Shown: one piece after another, positions 33,450 through 42,032 of the stretch | How the letters are laid out: every line of letters begins with the position of its first letter | Position numbering within the stretch: position 1 is the stretch's first letter | Assembly (NCBI RefSeq): GCF_014207255.1 | Contig: NZ_JACHCZ010000003.1 | Location: 124,001 to 188,000 of the forward strand | DNA: 64,000 bases | Source of the DNA: Pseudomonas sp. JAI120 | GTDB lineage: Bacteria > Pseudomonadota > Gammaproteobacteria > Pseudomonadales > Pseudomonadaceae | Reading direction: 5' to 3' | Translations under genes and position numbers: made by a program | Notes under the pieces: generated by a model | Database searches by the model: none | Told to the model about the DNA's origin: nothing | The model's input: only the letters and a program-made list of their open reading frames with translations

Positions 33450-34394
33450 ATGAACCGACTGATTCGCCACTGCGTGCTTGCACTCAGCGCCAGCGCCATC
33501 TTGAGCACAAACGTACTGGCGGCCGACGCGGCATCTTGCCAGAACGTACGCATGGGCGTGGTGAACTGGACCGACGTCATCGCCACCAGCGCCATGACCC
33601 AAGTGTTGCTCGACGGCCTCGGCTACAAGACCAAACAAACCAGCGCCTCCCAGCAAATCATCTTCGCCGGGATCCGCGACCAGCGGCTGGACCTGTTCCT
33701 GGGCTACTGGAACCCGTTGATGACCCAGACCATCACGCCGTTCGTCGACGCCAAGCAAATCAAAGTTCTCGACAAACCCAGCCTGGAAGACGCCCGCGCC
33801 ACCCTGGCGGTGCCGACTTATCTGGCGGACAAGGGCCTGAAAACTTTCGCTGACATCGCCAAGTTCGAGAAGGAGCTGGGCGGCAAGATCTACGGCATCG
33901 AGCCAGGCTCGGGGGCCAACACCCAGATCAAGGCGATGATCGCCAAGAACCAGTTCGGCCTGGGCAAATTCCAACTGGTGGAATCCAGCGAGGCCGGCAT
34001 GCTTGCCGCCGTGGACCGTGCGGTACGCCGCAAGGAAGCCGTGGTGTTCTTCGGCTGGGCGCCGCACCCGATGAACGTCAATATCGCGATGACTTACCTC
34101 ACCGGCAGCGACGACGCCCTGGGCCCGAACGAAGGCATGGCCACCGTCTGGACCGTGACCGCGCCGACCTACGCCGAACAGTGCCCCAACGTGCACAAAC
34201 TGCTGACCAACCTGACCTTCACCGCCGCCGACGAGAGTCGGATGATGCAGCCGCTGCTGGATCACAAGGACGCGCTGGAATCTGCCAAGCAGTGGCTCAA
34301 GGATCACCCGCAGGACCAAGCCCGCTGGCTGGAAGGGGTGACCACCTTCGACGGCAAACCGGCAGCGGCCAACCTGCAATTGACCAGCAAATAA
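33450..34394 (+). CDS. caiX: Carnitine-binding periplasmic protein CaiX
   Basis: The 314-residue substrate-binding protein of the quaternary amine ABC transporter class (OpuAC fold) has a signal peptide (MNRLIRHCVLALSASAILSTNVLAA). Aromatic box residues are visible in VNWTDV, LGYWNPLM and FFGWAPHPMN. In P. aeruginosa CaiX delivers carnitine to the CbcWV permease/ATPase core, encoded here at 43048-45068. It is paralogous to CbcX (42033) along the whole length. GAGGGA precedes the ATG. Confidence 0.93.
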   Translation: MNRLIRHCVLALSASAILSTNVLAADAASCQNVRMGVVNWTDVIATSAMTQVLLDGLGYKTKQTSASQQIIFAGIRDQRLDLFLGYWNPLMTQTITPFVDAKQIKVLDKPSLEDARATLAVPTYLADKGLKTFADIAKFEKELGGKIYGIEPGSGANTQIKAMIAKNQFGLGKFQLVESSEAGMLAAVDRAVRRKEAVVFFGWAPHPMNVNIAMTYLTGSDDALGPNEGMATVWTVTAPTYAEQCPNVHKLLTNLTFTAADESRMMQPLLDHKDALESAKQWLKDHPQDQARWLEGVTTFDGKPAAANLQLTSK

Positions 34395-34468
34395 CCTTCT
34401 TCGAATCACCGTTTCGCGGTCACTACCGACCGCGAACGGCATCACCACGCCTGTAAGGAACCTGCCTC

Positions 34469-35356
34469 ATGAACCACGACGTCATCATCACCTGCGCACT
34501 CACCGGTGCTGGCGACACGACCGCCAGAAGCCCACACGTGCCGGTCACTCCCAAACAAATCGCCGCCGCCGCCGTGGAGGCCGCCAAGGCCGGCGCTACC
34601 GTGGTGCACTGCCATGTACGCGACCCCGAGACCGGCAAGTTCAGCCGCGACGTCGCCCTGTACCGCGAAGTGATGGAGCGCATCCGCGAGGCTGACATCG
34701 ACATCATCGTCAACCTCACCGCCGGCATGGGCGGCGACCTCGAGATCGGCGGCGGCGAGAACCCGATGGAATTCGGCCCCAATACCGATCTGGTCGGCCC
34801 ACTGACCCGCCTGGCCCATGTGGAAGAACTGCTGCCGGAAATCTGCACCCTGGACTGCGGCACCCTGAACTTCGGCGATGGCGACACGATTTACGTCTCC
34901 ACCCCGGCGCAGCTGCGGGCGGGCGCCAAGCGCATCCAGGAATTGGGCGTAAAGGCCGAGCTGGAAATTTTCGACACCGGCCACCTGTGGTTCGCCAAGC
35001 AGATGATCAAGGAAGGCCTGCTCGACAACCCGCTGTTCCAACTGTGCCTGGGCATCCCATGGGGCGCGCCGGCCGACACCACCACGATGAAAGCCATGGT
35101 CGACAACCTGCCGGCCGACGCGGTGTGGGCCGGGTTCGGGATCGGCCGCATGCAAATGCCCATGGCCGCGCAAGCGGTGCTGCTGGGCGGCAACGTACGG
35201 GTCGGCCTGGAAGACAACCTGTGGCTGGACAAGGGCGTACTCGCCACCAACGGCCAACTGGTGGAACGCGCCAGTGAAATCCTCAGCCGCCTGGGCGCGC
35301 GGGTCATGAGCCCGGCGGAAGGCCGCATCAAGATGGGCCTTACCAAACGCGGCTGA
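34469..35356 (+). CDS. cdhC: 3-dehydrocarnitine cleavage enzyme CdhC (BKACE family)
   Basis: The 295-residue beta-keto acid cleavage enzyme uses 3-dehydrocarnitine and acetyl-CoA to give betainyl-CoA and acetoacetate. The sequence shows the BKACE TIM-barrel motifs ITCALTGAGDTT at the N-terminus, GATVVHCHVRDPETGKFS near 43-60 with the zinc-binding HxH (His-Cys-His), and ELEIFDTGHL near 165. AAGGAA lies upstream. It is the second gene of the carnitine operon; a compact REP hairpin separates it from cdhA. Confidence 0.94.
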   Translation: MNHDVIITCALTGAGDTTARSPHVPVTPKQIAAAAVEAAKAGATVVHCHVRDPETGKFSRDVALYREVMERIREADIDIIVNLTAGMGGDLEIGGGENPMEFGPNTDLVGPLTRLAHVEELLPEICTLDCGTLNFGDGDTIYVSTPAQLRAGAKRIQELGVKAELEIFDTGHLWFAKQMIKEGLLDNPLFQLCLGIPWGAPADTTTMKAMVDNLPADAVWAGFGIGRMQMPMAAQAVLLGGNVRVGLEDNLWLDKGVLATNGQLVERASEILSRLGARVMSPAEGRIKMGLTKRG

Positions 35357-35381
35357 CCCCATGTCGAAACCGAATTAAAAA

Positions 35382-35409
35382 ATGTGGGAGGGGCTTGCCC
35401 CCTCCCACA
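35382..35409. repeat. Compact REP hairpin between cdhC and cdhA
   Basis: TGTGGGAGGGGCTTGCCCCC followed by TCCCACA is a near-perfect hairpin of fused REP ends, preceded by A6. It could attenuate or stabilise the operon message. Confidence 0.85.
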
Positions 35410-35439
35410 GGGAATCACCGAACGCTTTAGGAATTTGCC

Positions 35440-36405
35440 ATGCGCTTTATCACTGAGATCAAAACCTTCGCCGCCCTCGGCAGCGGTGTCATCGGCAGCG
35501 GCTGGGTGTCCCGCGCCCTGGCCCACGGCCTCGATGTGGTCGCCTGGGACCCGGCGCCGGGTGCCGAAGCGGCGCTGCGCAAACGCGTCGCCAATGCCTG
35601 GGGCGCCCTGGAAAAACAGGGCCTCGCGCCCGGCGCATCCCAGGACCGCCTACGCTTTGTCCCCACCATCGAAGAATGCGTGAAAGACGCCGACTTCATC
35701 CAGGAAAGCGCCCCGGAACGCCTGGAGCTGAAACTGGAATTGCACAGCAAGATCAGCGCAGCGGCCAAGCCCACTGCATTGATCGGCTCGAGTACCTCCG
35801 GGCTGTTGCCGAGCGAGTTCTACGAGGGCTCGACCCACCCGGAACGCTGTGTGGTCGGCCATCCGTTCAACCCGGTCTATCTGTTGCCGCTGGTGGAAGT
35901 AGTCGGCGGCAAGCACACCGCGCCGGAAGCGATCCAGGCCGCGATCAAGGTGTATGAATCCCTCGGCATGCGCCCGCTGCATGTGCGCAAGGAAGTCCCC
36001 GGCTTTATCGCCGACCGCTTGCTCGAAGCGCTGTGGCGCGAGGCGCTGCACCTGGTCAATGACGGCGTAGCCACCACCGGCGAGATCGACGATGCGATTC
36101 GCTTTGGCGCCGGCCTGCGCTGGTCGTTCATGGGCACCTTCCTCACCTACACCCTGGCGGGCGGTGATGCGGGCATGCGGCACTTCATGGCGCAGTTCGG
36201 TCCGGCATTGCAGTTGCCGTGGACCTATCTGCCGGCACCGGAGTTGACCGACAAGTTGATTGACGATGTGGTCGATGGCACCAGCGATCAACTGGGCAAA
36301 CACAGCATTTCGGCGCTGGAACGCTATCGTGATGATTGCCTGCTGGCGGTGCTCGACGCGGTGAAAACCACCAAAGCCAAGCACGGCATGACCTTCGCCG
36401 AATAA
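35440..36405 (+). CDS. cdhA: L-carnitine dehydrogenase CdhA
   Basis: The 321-residue NAD+-dependent enzyme of the 3-hydroxyacyl-CoA dehydrogenase fold oxidises L-carnitine to 3-dehydrocarnitine. The NAD motif is AALGSGVIGSGW near 11-22. The catalytic His lies in GHPFNPVYLLPLVEVVGG near 139, with the conserved Glu on the following strand, and SSTSGLLPSEF near 113 is the substrate loop. AGGAA precedes the ATG at the usual distance. It is followed after 13 bp by cdhB. Confidence 0.95.
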   Translation: MRFITEIKTFAALGSGVIGSGWVSRALAHGLDVVAWDPAPGAEAALRKRVANAWGALEKQGLAPGASQDRLRFVPTIEECVKDADFIQESAPERLELKLELHSKISAAAKPTALIGSSTSGLLPSEFYEGSTHPERCVVGHPFNPVYLLPLVEVVGGKHTAPEAIQAAIKVYESLGMRPLHVRKEVPGFIADRLLEALWREALHLVNDGVATTGEIDDAIRFGAGLRWSFMGTFLTYTLAGGDAGMRHFMAQFGPALQLPWTYLPAPELTDKLIDDVVDGTSDQLGKHSISALERYRDDCLLAVLDAVKTTKAKHGMTFAE

Positions 36406-36418
36406 CGGAACCCTCACC

Positions 36419-36895
36419 ATGCCTGCACTGACCACCTACACCACCCCAGTCCTCGCCGACTGGGTGGACTACAACGGCCACCTGCGCGATGCGTTCTACC
36501 TGCTGATCTTCAGCTACGCCACCGACGCGCTGATGGACACCCTCGGCTTGGACAGTGAAAACCGCGAAGCCAGCGGCCATTCGTTGTTCACCCTGGAACT
36601 GCACCTGAACTACCTGCACGAAGTGAAACTCGGTGCCGAAGTGGAGGTGCACACCCAACTGATCGCCCACGACGCCAAGCGCCTGCACCTCTATCACAGC
36701 CTGCATTTGGTGGGCGATGAGAAAGAACTGGCCGGCAACGAACAGATGCTGCTGCACGTTGACCTGGCAGGTCCGCATTCGACGCCGTTTACCGAGGCGA
36801 CGCTGGAGAAACTCGCTGCCATCAGTACCGAGCAAGCCGATCTGCCAAGGCCCGCCCTCCTCGGCCGAGTGATTGGACTGCCACCGAAAAAATAA
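36419..36895 (+). CDS. cdhB: Betainyl-CoA thioesterase CdhB
   Basis: The 158-residue hot-dog-fold thioesterase (VLADWVDYNGHLRDAFYLLIFSYATD with the conserved DYNGH) hydrolyses betainyl-CoA to glycine betaine and CoA, completing conversion of carnitine to betaine. It is coupled between cdhA and the gamma-butyrobetaine hydroxylase with 9-13 bp gaps. Confidence 0.92.
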   Translation: MPALTTYTTPVLADWVDYNGHLRDAFYLLIFSYATDALMDTLGLDSENREASGHSLFTLELHLNYLHEVKLGAEVEVHTQLIAHDAKRLHLYHSLHLVGDEKELAGNEQMLLHVDLAGPHSTPFTEATLEKLAAISTEQADLPRPALLGRVIGLPPKK

Positions 36896-36904
36896 GGAGC
36901 CATC

Positions 36905-38065
36905 ATGCAAACCGCCGCCGCTGTTGCCGATTTCCGTACTTACCCCAAGCTTTGCGACCTCGCCGATACGCAGGTGCTGGACGATCAGATTCGCGTGCAA
37001 TGGGCCGATGGCCGGGTAAGCCCGTTTCATCATCAGTGGTTGCGGGACAACTGTCCGTGCACGCAATGCGTGTACAGCGTGACCCGCGAGCAAGTGCTGG
37101 AAATTGTCGATGTGGATGAAAATCTCGGCGCCATCAGCGCGCGTATCGACCAGGGTTTTCTCAGCGTGGAATGGCGCGGCGGTCATCACAGCCAGTACGA
37201 TCCCGGCTGGCTGCGGGCCCATGCCTATGACGATGAATCCCGCGCCGAACGCCGGGCCGCCAAACCCGAAGCCCGACTGTGGGACAGCAGCTTCGACCTG
37301 CCGGTATTCGACTACTCAGCCGTGATGCAAGACCCGAAAGCCCTGCTGCAATGGCTGTTGGCGCTGCGCGATGGAGGCCTCACCCAAGTACGTGGCGTAC
37401 CCACCGAACCCGGCTCCCTGGCGTGTGTTGCCGAGCGCATTTCGTTTATCCGCGAGAGCAATTTCGGTGTGTTGTTCAACGTGCAATCCAAGGCCGATGC
37501 CGACAGCAATGCCTACACCGCTTTCAACCTGCCCTTGCACAGTGATTTGCCGACCCGGGAGCTGCAACCGGGGCTGCAGTTTCTGCATTGCCTGGTCAAC
37601 GATGCCGACGGCGGCGAGAGTATTTTTGTCGATGGGTTTGCCATCGCCAATGCCTTGCGCCAGGAGGATCCCGAAGCATTTCGTGCGCTGTGTGAAATAC
37701 CCGTGGAGTTTCGCAACAAAGACCGTCACAGCGACTACCGCCGCCTCGCGCCGATCATCGCATTGGACGCCTTGGGGGATGTGGCAGAGATTCGCATGGC
37801 CAATTTTCTGCGCGGGCCGTTCGAGACATCGGTGGCGCAGATGCCGTTGCTGTATCGGGCTTATCGGCGGTTTATCGCTATGACGCGCGAGGCGCGCTTT
37901 CGGCTGGTCAAGCGCCTTAACCCGGGCGAGCTGTGGTGCTTCGATAATCGCCGCACGTTGCATGCGCGCAATGCGTTTGATCCTACTTCGGGGGCGCGGC
38001 ACTTTCAGGGTTGCTATATCGACCGGGATGAACTGCTTTCACGAATCCTGGTGCTGCAGCGCTAA
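36905..38065 (+). CDS. Gamma-butyrobetaine hydroxylase (2-oxoglutarate dioxygenase)
   Basis: The 386-residue Fe(II)/2-oxoglutarate oxygenase hydroxylates gamma-butyrobetaine to L-carnitine. The N-terminal zinc-binding domain has WLRDNCPCTQC (Cys50, 52, 55) and RGGHHSQYDPGWL. The iron ligands are His212 and Asp214 (LPLHSDLPTRE) and His353 (RRTLHARNAF); the Arg near 363 (SGARHFQG) would bind 2-oxoglutarate. AAGGAG lies 6 bases before the ATG. Its position as last gene of the carnitine operon lets the cell feed gamma-butyrobetaine into the same route. Confidence 0.92.
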   Translation: MQTAAAVADFRTYPKLCDLADTQVLDDQIRVQWADGRVSPFHHQWLRDNCPCTQCVYSVTREQVLEIVDVDENLGAISARIDQGFLSVEWRGGHHSQYDPGWLRAHAYDDESRAERRAAKPEARLWDSSFDLPVFDYSAVMQDPKALLQWLLALRDGGLTQVRGVPTEPGSLACVAERISFIRESNFGVLFNVQSKADADSNAYTAFNLPLHSDLPTRELQPGLQFLHCLVNDADGGESIFVDGFAIANALRQEDPEAFRALCEIPVEFRNKDRHSDYRRLAPIIALDALGDVAEIRMANFLRGPFETSVAQMPLLYRAYRRFIAMTREARFRLVKRLNPGELWCFDNRRTLHARNAFDPTSGARHFQGCYIDRDELLSRILVLQR

Positions 38066-38099
38066 AAAAGCCCCGGTCCAGCCGTGACTGGATCGGGGC
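38064..38099 (-). terminator. Rho-independent terminator on the minus strand
   Basis: A 12-bp stem (GCCCCGGTCCAG / CTGGATCGGGGC, one G-U pair) is followed on the minus strand by six U. It overlaps the stop codon of the hydroxylase, which runs the other way and has no U-run after the hairpin. The structure therefore ends a minus-strand transcript that starts somewhere in 38100-38310. Confidence 0.7.
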
Positions 38100-38311
38100 A
38101 GAGTGCCTTGTGTGAGCCGTACATCCCGAGGGTGACCAAACCTTCAAGCTGCTTGCTGGCAACCAGTGTGCCTATTACTGCAGCGGGTAAATGACCCGAA
38201 AACGACACGTTCATAGCCATCTGAGCCATTCGTGCATTCTGCCCTTGCCGACCGGCCGGGGGCCTACCAGAATCCAAGTCAATCCCCGCTCCCTTCACCA
38301 GGATAAACGTC

Positions 38312-38575
38312 ATGATGCATGCGGATTTGATTGATCAGGATGACCTGCTGAGCCAACTGCGCTCGCTGGGTTTCGAGGTATCCAGCGGCGCCAGCGCCGA
38401 ACAGGCTTGCGAGTGCGCGGTACGCGGTTTGAGCGAAGCGCGGGCCAAGGCGCTCAAGGGTATGGTTGAGCAGATGTACACCGGCAGCGCGACGATTTTG
38501 CCGGCGGTGCGTCAGGCGATCGATAAGCAGTTGCTGCCGGCGCTGATGCAGTTCAAGCAGAACTCTGGCGCCTGA
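38312..38575 (+). CDS. Small hypothetical protein
   Basis: The 87-residue soluble, mostly helical protein (LLSQLRSLGFEVSSGASAEQACECAVRGLSEARAKALKGMVEQMY) has no motif I recognise. AGGA is 8 bases before the ATG, and codon use is that of the host. It is convergent with gbdR and separated from it by a REPIN. Confidence 0.65.
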   Translation: MMHADLIDQDDLLSQLRSLGFEVSSGASAEQACECAVRGLSEARAKALKGMVEQMYTGSATILPAVRQAIDKQLLPALMQFKQNSGA

Positions 38576-38581
38576 CAGACC

Positions 38582-38667
38582 GCTATCGGGGGCAAGCCCC
38601 CCTCCTACATCTGGCCATATTCGTCATGACAACTCGGTCAAGTCTGGGAGGGGGCTTGCCCCCGATG
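38582..38667. repeat. REPIN
   Basis: GCTATCGGGGGCAAGCCCCC and the inverted GGGAGGGGGCTTGCCCCCGA around a 36-bp spacer, in the convergent gap between the small hypothetical gene and gbdR. Confidence 0.88.
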
Positions 38668-38680
38668 CAGTCAACTCGGT

Positions 38681-39784
38681 TTAAAGCCGTACACTCGCGA
38701 ACGTCGACTCATTGCGCGCCTGACTCAACGCCGACATCGGCCCCGACAACGGTGACAACACGAGCGCCTGCGGAATCGGCATCATCGCCACCTGCTGGGT
38801 GGTGTTGGAGCCTACGCGCTCATCCCGTGGCGGAATGCCGAAGTATTCGCGGTAGCACTTGGAGAAGTGCGGCGTGGACACAAAACCGCATACCGATGCC
38901 ACTTCGATGATCGACATCGGCGTTTGCTTGAGCAACTGCCGCGCGCGAATCAGGCGCAGCTTGAGGTAGTAGCGCGACGGCGAGCAGTGCAGGTATTTCT
39001 GGAACAGCCGCTCCAGCTGGCGACGCGACACGGCGACGTACACCGCCAGTTCGTCGAGGTCGATCGGCTCTTCGAGGTTGGCTTCCATCAGCGCGACGAT
39101 TTCCTGCAGCTTCGGCTGGTTGGTGCCAAGCATGTGCTTGAGCGGCACACGCTGGTGATCCTGTTCATTGCGGATGCGCTCGTACACGAACATTTCGGAG
39201 ATCGCCGCCGACAGTTCACGGCCGTGGTCGCGGCTGATCAGGTGCAGCATCATGTCCAGCGGCGCGGTGCCGCCCGAACTGGTGAAGCGGTTGCGGTCGA
39301 GGGTGAACAAACGGGTGCTCATCGACACGCGCGGGAAGGCTTCCTGCATCGACGCCAGGCACTCCCAATGCACGCTGCAATCAAAACCGTCGAGCAGGCC
39401 GGCACAGGCCAGGGCCCAGCTGCCGGTGCACACTGCCCCCAGGCGACGGGACTGGCGCGCCTGGCTTTGCAGCCACGACACATGCTCACGGGTCACGGTA
39501 CGCTGGATACCCACGCCGCCGCACACAATCACGGTGTCCAGGGCCGGGGCTTTGTGCATGGAGGCATCGGGGGTGATTTGCAGACCGTCGCTGGCCCACA
39601 CCTGGTTGCCGTCGACACTCAGGGTTGTCCAGCGATACAGCTCGCGGCCGGACAGCTGGTTGGCCATGCGCAGCGGTTCCACGGCCGAAGCCAGGGAAAT
39701 CAGCGTGAAATTGTCCAGCAGCAAAAAGCCGATGGATTGAGGCGCACGGTTCTGGGGTTGGGCCCCGGAGTTGAACGACGTCAT
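38681..39784 (-). CDS. gbdR: GbdR, AraC/GlxA-family activator of betaine catabolism
   Basis: The 367-residue regulator has an N-terminal DJ-1/PfpI-like ligand domain (IGFLLLDNFTLISLASAVEPLRMANQL) and a C-terminal AraC DNA-binding domain (LDELAVYVAVSRRQLERLFQKYLH, MSIIEVASVCGFVSTPHFSKCYREYF). In P. aeruginosa GbdR responds to betaine and dimethylglycine and activates gbcA, gbcB, dgcA, the sox operon, cbcXWV and others. GAGGAG precedes the ATG. It is paralogous to CdhR in this window. Confidence 0.94.
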   Translation of the reverse strand: MTSFNSGAQPQNRAPQSIGFLLLDNFTLISLASAVEPLRMANQLSGRELYRWTTLSVDGNQVWASDGLQITPDASMHKAPALDTVIVCGGVGIQRTVTREHVSWLQSQARQSRRLGAVCTGSWALACAGLLDGFDCSVHWECLASMQEAFPRVSMSTRLFTLDRNRFTSSGGTAPLDMMLHLISRDHGRELSAAISEMFVYERIRNEQDHQRVPLKHMLGTNQPKLQEIVALMEANLEEPIDLDELAVYVAVSRRQLERLFQKYLHCSPSRYYLKLRLIRARQLLKQTPMSIIEVASVCGFVSTPHFSKCYREYFGIPPRDERVGSNTTQQVAMMPIPQALVLSPLSGPMSALSQARNESTFASVRL

Positions 39785-40240
39785 GGCGGTATCTCCTCAC
39801 ACAAAGCAGGTGATGGCCTCAGGCGAGGCTCTTGTTATTGCGCTCTTCATCCGGCAAGGCGAGAGGCTTTGAATTGGTAGAGCAAATGCCATGCCTAAAT
39901 TTGAATGGCCATTCAACAAATCCTGAAAACGACCTGATGACGCGTCTAAATAAGCCCGCGCGAGGAGTACGGGATATGGTTGAAATAGACGTCGGAGCGG
40001 CCCTGCTCAAGGTGTGTGAGCAGTTCGGTATCACTTGTGGGAAGGCGCTTTCAGCGCGTAGGAAAAGTCTGTCACCGCACGCACAGGTGACGGGTGGTCG
40101 GAGGGAAAATCGTTCGGAAGCTACTTATCTGTTTGCGACGCGCTAAAAGGTGGCGCTTTTGGTTGGAGTGTTCACTTTTTGAGCAGCATCGTCTGGATGA
40201 CAGCCATCGGGGGCAAGCCCCCGATACCGGCGACTCGGTC
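39785..40240. other. Intergenic region upstream of gbdR
   Basis: 456 bp without a convincing gene. A plus-strand frame at 39832-40146 is open but has no family similarity and poor codon use. The gbdR promoter must lie here. A single REP unit is at 40205-40226. Confidence 0.5.
40205..40226. repeat. Single REP unit
   Basis: CATCGGGGGCAAGCCCCCGA (plus TA) is a solitary palindromic REP near the 3' end of sdaB. Confidence 0.75.
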
Positions 40241-41617
40241 TCAGCACTCCACCGCACTGACCGCCAACCCACCTCGCGACGTCTCTTTGTACTTGTCATG
40301 CATATCCGCCCCGGTATCGCGCATGGTGCGGATCACCCGGTCCAGGGAGATAAAGTGCTGGCCATCACCGCGCAGGGCCATCTGCGCCGCGTTGATCGCC
40401 TTCACCGCTGCAATTGCATTGCGCTCGATGCACGGCACTTGCACCAACCCGCCCACCGGGTCGCAGGTCAGGCCGAGGTTGTGTTCCAGGCCGATTTCAG
40501 CGGCGTTGCACAGCTGCTCCGGGGTTGCGCCGAGGATCTCGGCCAGCCCGGCAGCGGCCATGGCGCAGGCCGAACCCACTTCACCCTGGCAACCGACTTC
40601 GGCCCCGGAGATCGAGGCGTTCTTCTTGCACAGGATCCCCACCGCCGCCGCACTGAGCAGGTAGTCGACCACGTTGGCTTCGGTGACTTCGTCGCTGAAC
40701 TTCATGAAGTAGTGCAACACCGCCGGAATGATCCCCGCCGCACCGTTGGTGGGCGCCGTGACCATGCGTCCACCGGCGGCGTTTTCTTCATTCACCGCCA
40801 GGGCGAACAGGTTGACCCATTCCATCGCACTCAAGGTCGAGCCGATCACATTGGGTTTGTTCAACTCCTGCAGACTGCGGTGTAACTTGGCGGCGCGACG
40901 GCGCACGTTGAGGCCGCCAGGCAGAATGCCTTCGTGCTTGAGGCCCTCCTCCACGCACGCCTGCATGGCGCGCCAGAGCTTCATCAGGCCACTGCGGATT
41001 TCGTCTTCGGAGCGCCAGACCTTTTCGTTGGCCAGCATCACTTCGGCGACGCGCAGGTTGTGGGTCTTGCACAGCTGCAACAACTCCACGGCGCTGGAAA
41101 AATCATACGGCAACTCGGTGCGGTCCATGTCCGCCACGCCGCTCTGCGCCTGGGCTTCATCCACCACGAAACCACCGCCCACTGAGTAATAGGTGTCGCG
41201 ATGCAGCTCGCCATCAGCGCCAAACACCACCAGGGTCATGGCGTTGGGGTGGAACGGCAGGTTTTCGTCAAGCAGGCGCATGTCGCGGGCCCACAGGAAC
41301 GGCACGGGCAAACGCCCGTCGAGCAGCAGGGTGTCGGTCTCACGCAGGGTGTGAATGCGCAGGCCGATTTGCGACGGATCGATCGCGTCCGGCCACTCGC
41401 CCATCAGGCCCATGATGGTGGCGGTGTCGCTGCCGTGACCGATGCCGGTGGCCGACAATGAGCCGTAGAGCTGAACTTCGACGCGCCTGACCTGTTCCAA
41501 CAGTTCACGTTCACGTAACCCTTGAACGAACAACGCCGCGGCGCGCATGGGGCCGACGGTGTGAGAACTAGAAGGCCCGATGCCGATCTTGAACAGGTCG
41601 AAAACACTGATAGCCAT
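40241..41617 (-). CDS. sdaB: L-serine ammonia-lyase (dehydratase)
   Basis: The 458-residue single-chain [4Fe-4S] serine dehydratase converts L-serine to pyruvate and ammonia. The N-terminal beta domain starts MAISVFDLFKIGIGPSSSHTVGPMRAA. The C-terminal alpha domain has the iron-sulfur cysteines in the segment KKNASISGAEVGCQGEVGSACAMAAAG and CDPVGGLVQVPCIERN. It lies next to gbdR and cbcX as in P. aeruginosa (PA5379) and completes the path choline to betaine to glycine to serine to pyruvate. GAGGAG precedes the ATG. Confidence 0.95.
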   Translation of the reverse strand: MAISVFDLFKIGIGPSSSHTVGPMRAAALFVQGLRERELLEQVRRVEVQLYGSLSATGIGHGSDTATIMGLMGEWPDAIDPSQIGLRIHTLRETDTLLLDGRLPVPFLWARDMRLLDENLPFHPNAMTLVVFGADGELHRDTYYSVGGGFVVDEAQAQSGVADMDRTELPYDFSSAVELLQLCKTHNLRVAEVMLANEKVWRSEDEIRSGLMKLWRAMQACVEEGLKHEGILPGGLNVRRRAAKLHRSLQELNKPNVIGSTLSAMEWVNLFALAVNEENAAGGRMVTAPTNGAAGIIPAVLHYFMKFSDEVTEANVVDYLLSAAAVGILCKKNASISGAEVGCQGEVGSACAMAAAGLAEILGATPEQLCNAAEIGLEHNLGLTCDPVGGLVQVPCIERNAIAAVKAINAAQMALRGDGQHFISLDRVIRTMRDTGADMHDKYKETSRGGLAVSAVEC

Positions 41618-41850
41618 TGCGGTAGAACTCCTCGATAAGCACGGCCAGGCTTGAACGAGGTGCTACGCTCAGATCGCCCAGATGGCGGCATCATCAAGGT
41701 TTTATTCGCTGCCACGGCGTCTCACACCGACGCACCCATGCTCACCAGCGTCGCTCCCGTGCGATCGCCTGTTTTGGCCGTTTTCAGCGGTGCAGATGGG
41801 CAAAAACAGCGGTTTAACCGTGGGAAAAACCTGTAAGCGACGTCACCGAC

Positions 41851-41892
41851 ACTGGATACGACCCTCCCTGTACTGGATACGACGCCCCCTGT
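41851..41892 (+). promoter_or_regulatory. Candidate GbdR operator: two 21-bp tandem repeats
   Basis: ACTGGATACGACCCTCCCTG (plus T) is followed immediately by ACTGGATACGACGCCCCCTG (plus T), 19 of 21 identical. ACGAC cores start at 41858 and 41879. This is the cleanest direct repeat in the window, placed 141 bp upstream of cbcX and 234 bp upstream of sdaB, both GbdR-linked in P. aeruginosa. Confidence 0.55.
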
Positions 41893-41947
41893 AGGCGTCA
41901 GATTTTCACTGGTACATGATCAGTCTCGACTCGTTTGCAAGGCACCG

Positions 41948-41962
41948 TGGCAGAGCTGTTGC
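41948..41962 (+). promoter_or_regulatory. Possible sigma-54 promoter of cbcXWV
   Basis: TGGCAGAGCTGTTGC has the invariant GG and GC separated by 10 bp, with TGGCA and TTGC elements. It is 70 bp before the cbcX start codon. Confidence 0.35.
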
Positions 41963-42032
41963 CGCACGCTCCAACCGCAACACTTATAAAGCGCGGCAAA
42001 TGCCGCCAGAAAAAACACAGGAGTCTACCCAG

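Larger units (their letters stand above)
41618..42032. promoter_or_regulatory. Divergent sdaB / cbcX control region
   Basis: 415 bp without a gene. It carries a perfectly phased 21-bp tandem repeat (41851-41892) and a sigma-54-like -24/-12 element (41948-41962) facing cbcX; both are listed separately. Confidence 0.6.

Noticed and set aside
38062..38313. An 83-codon minus-strand frame between the hydroxylase and the small hypothetical gene
   Set aside because: It runs through the terminator stem, uses many rare codons and overlaps the start of the plus-strand gene. I treat the transcript as a possible small RNA instead.
39832..40146. A 104-codon plus-strand frame upstream of gbdR
   Set aside because: No family similarity, unconvincing codon use, and it overlaps the likely gbdR promoter.
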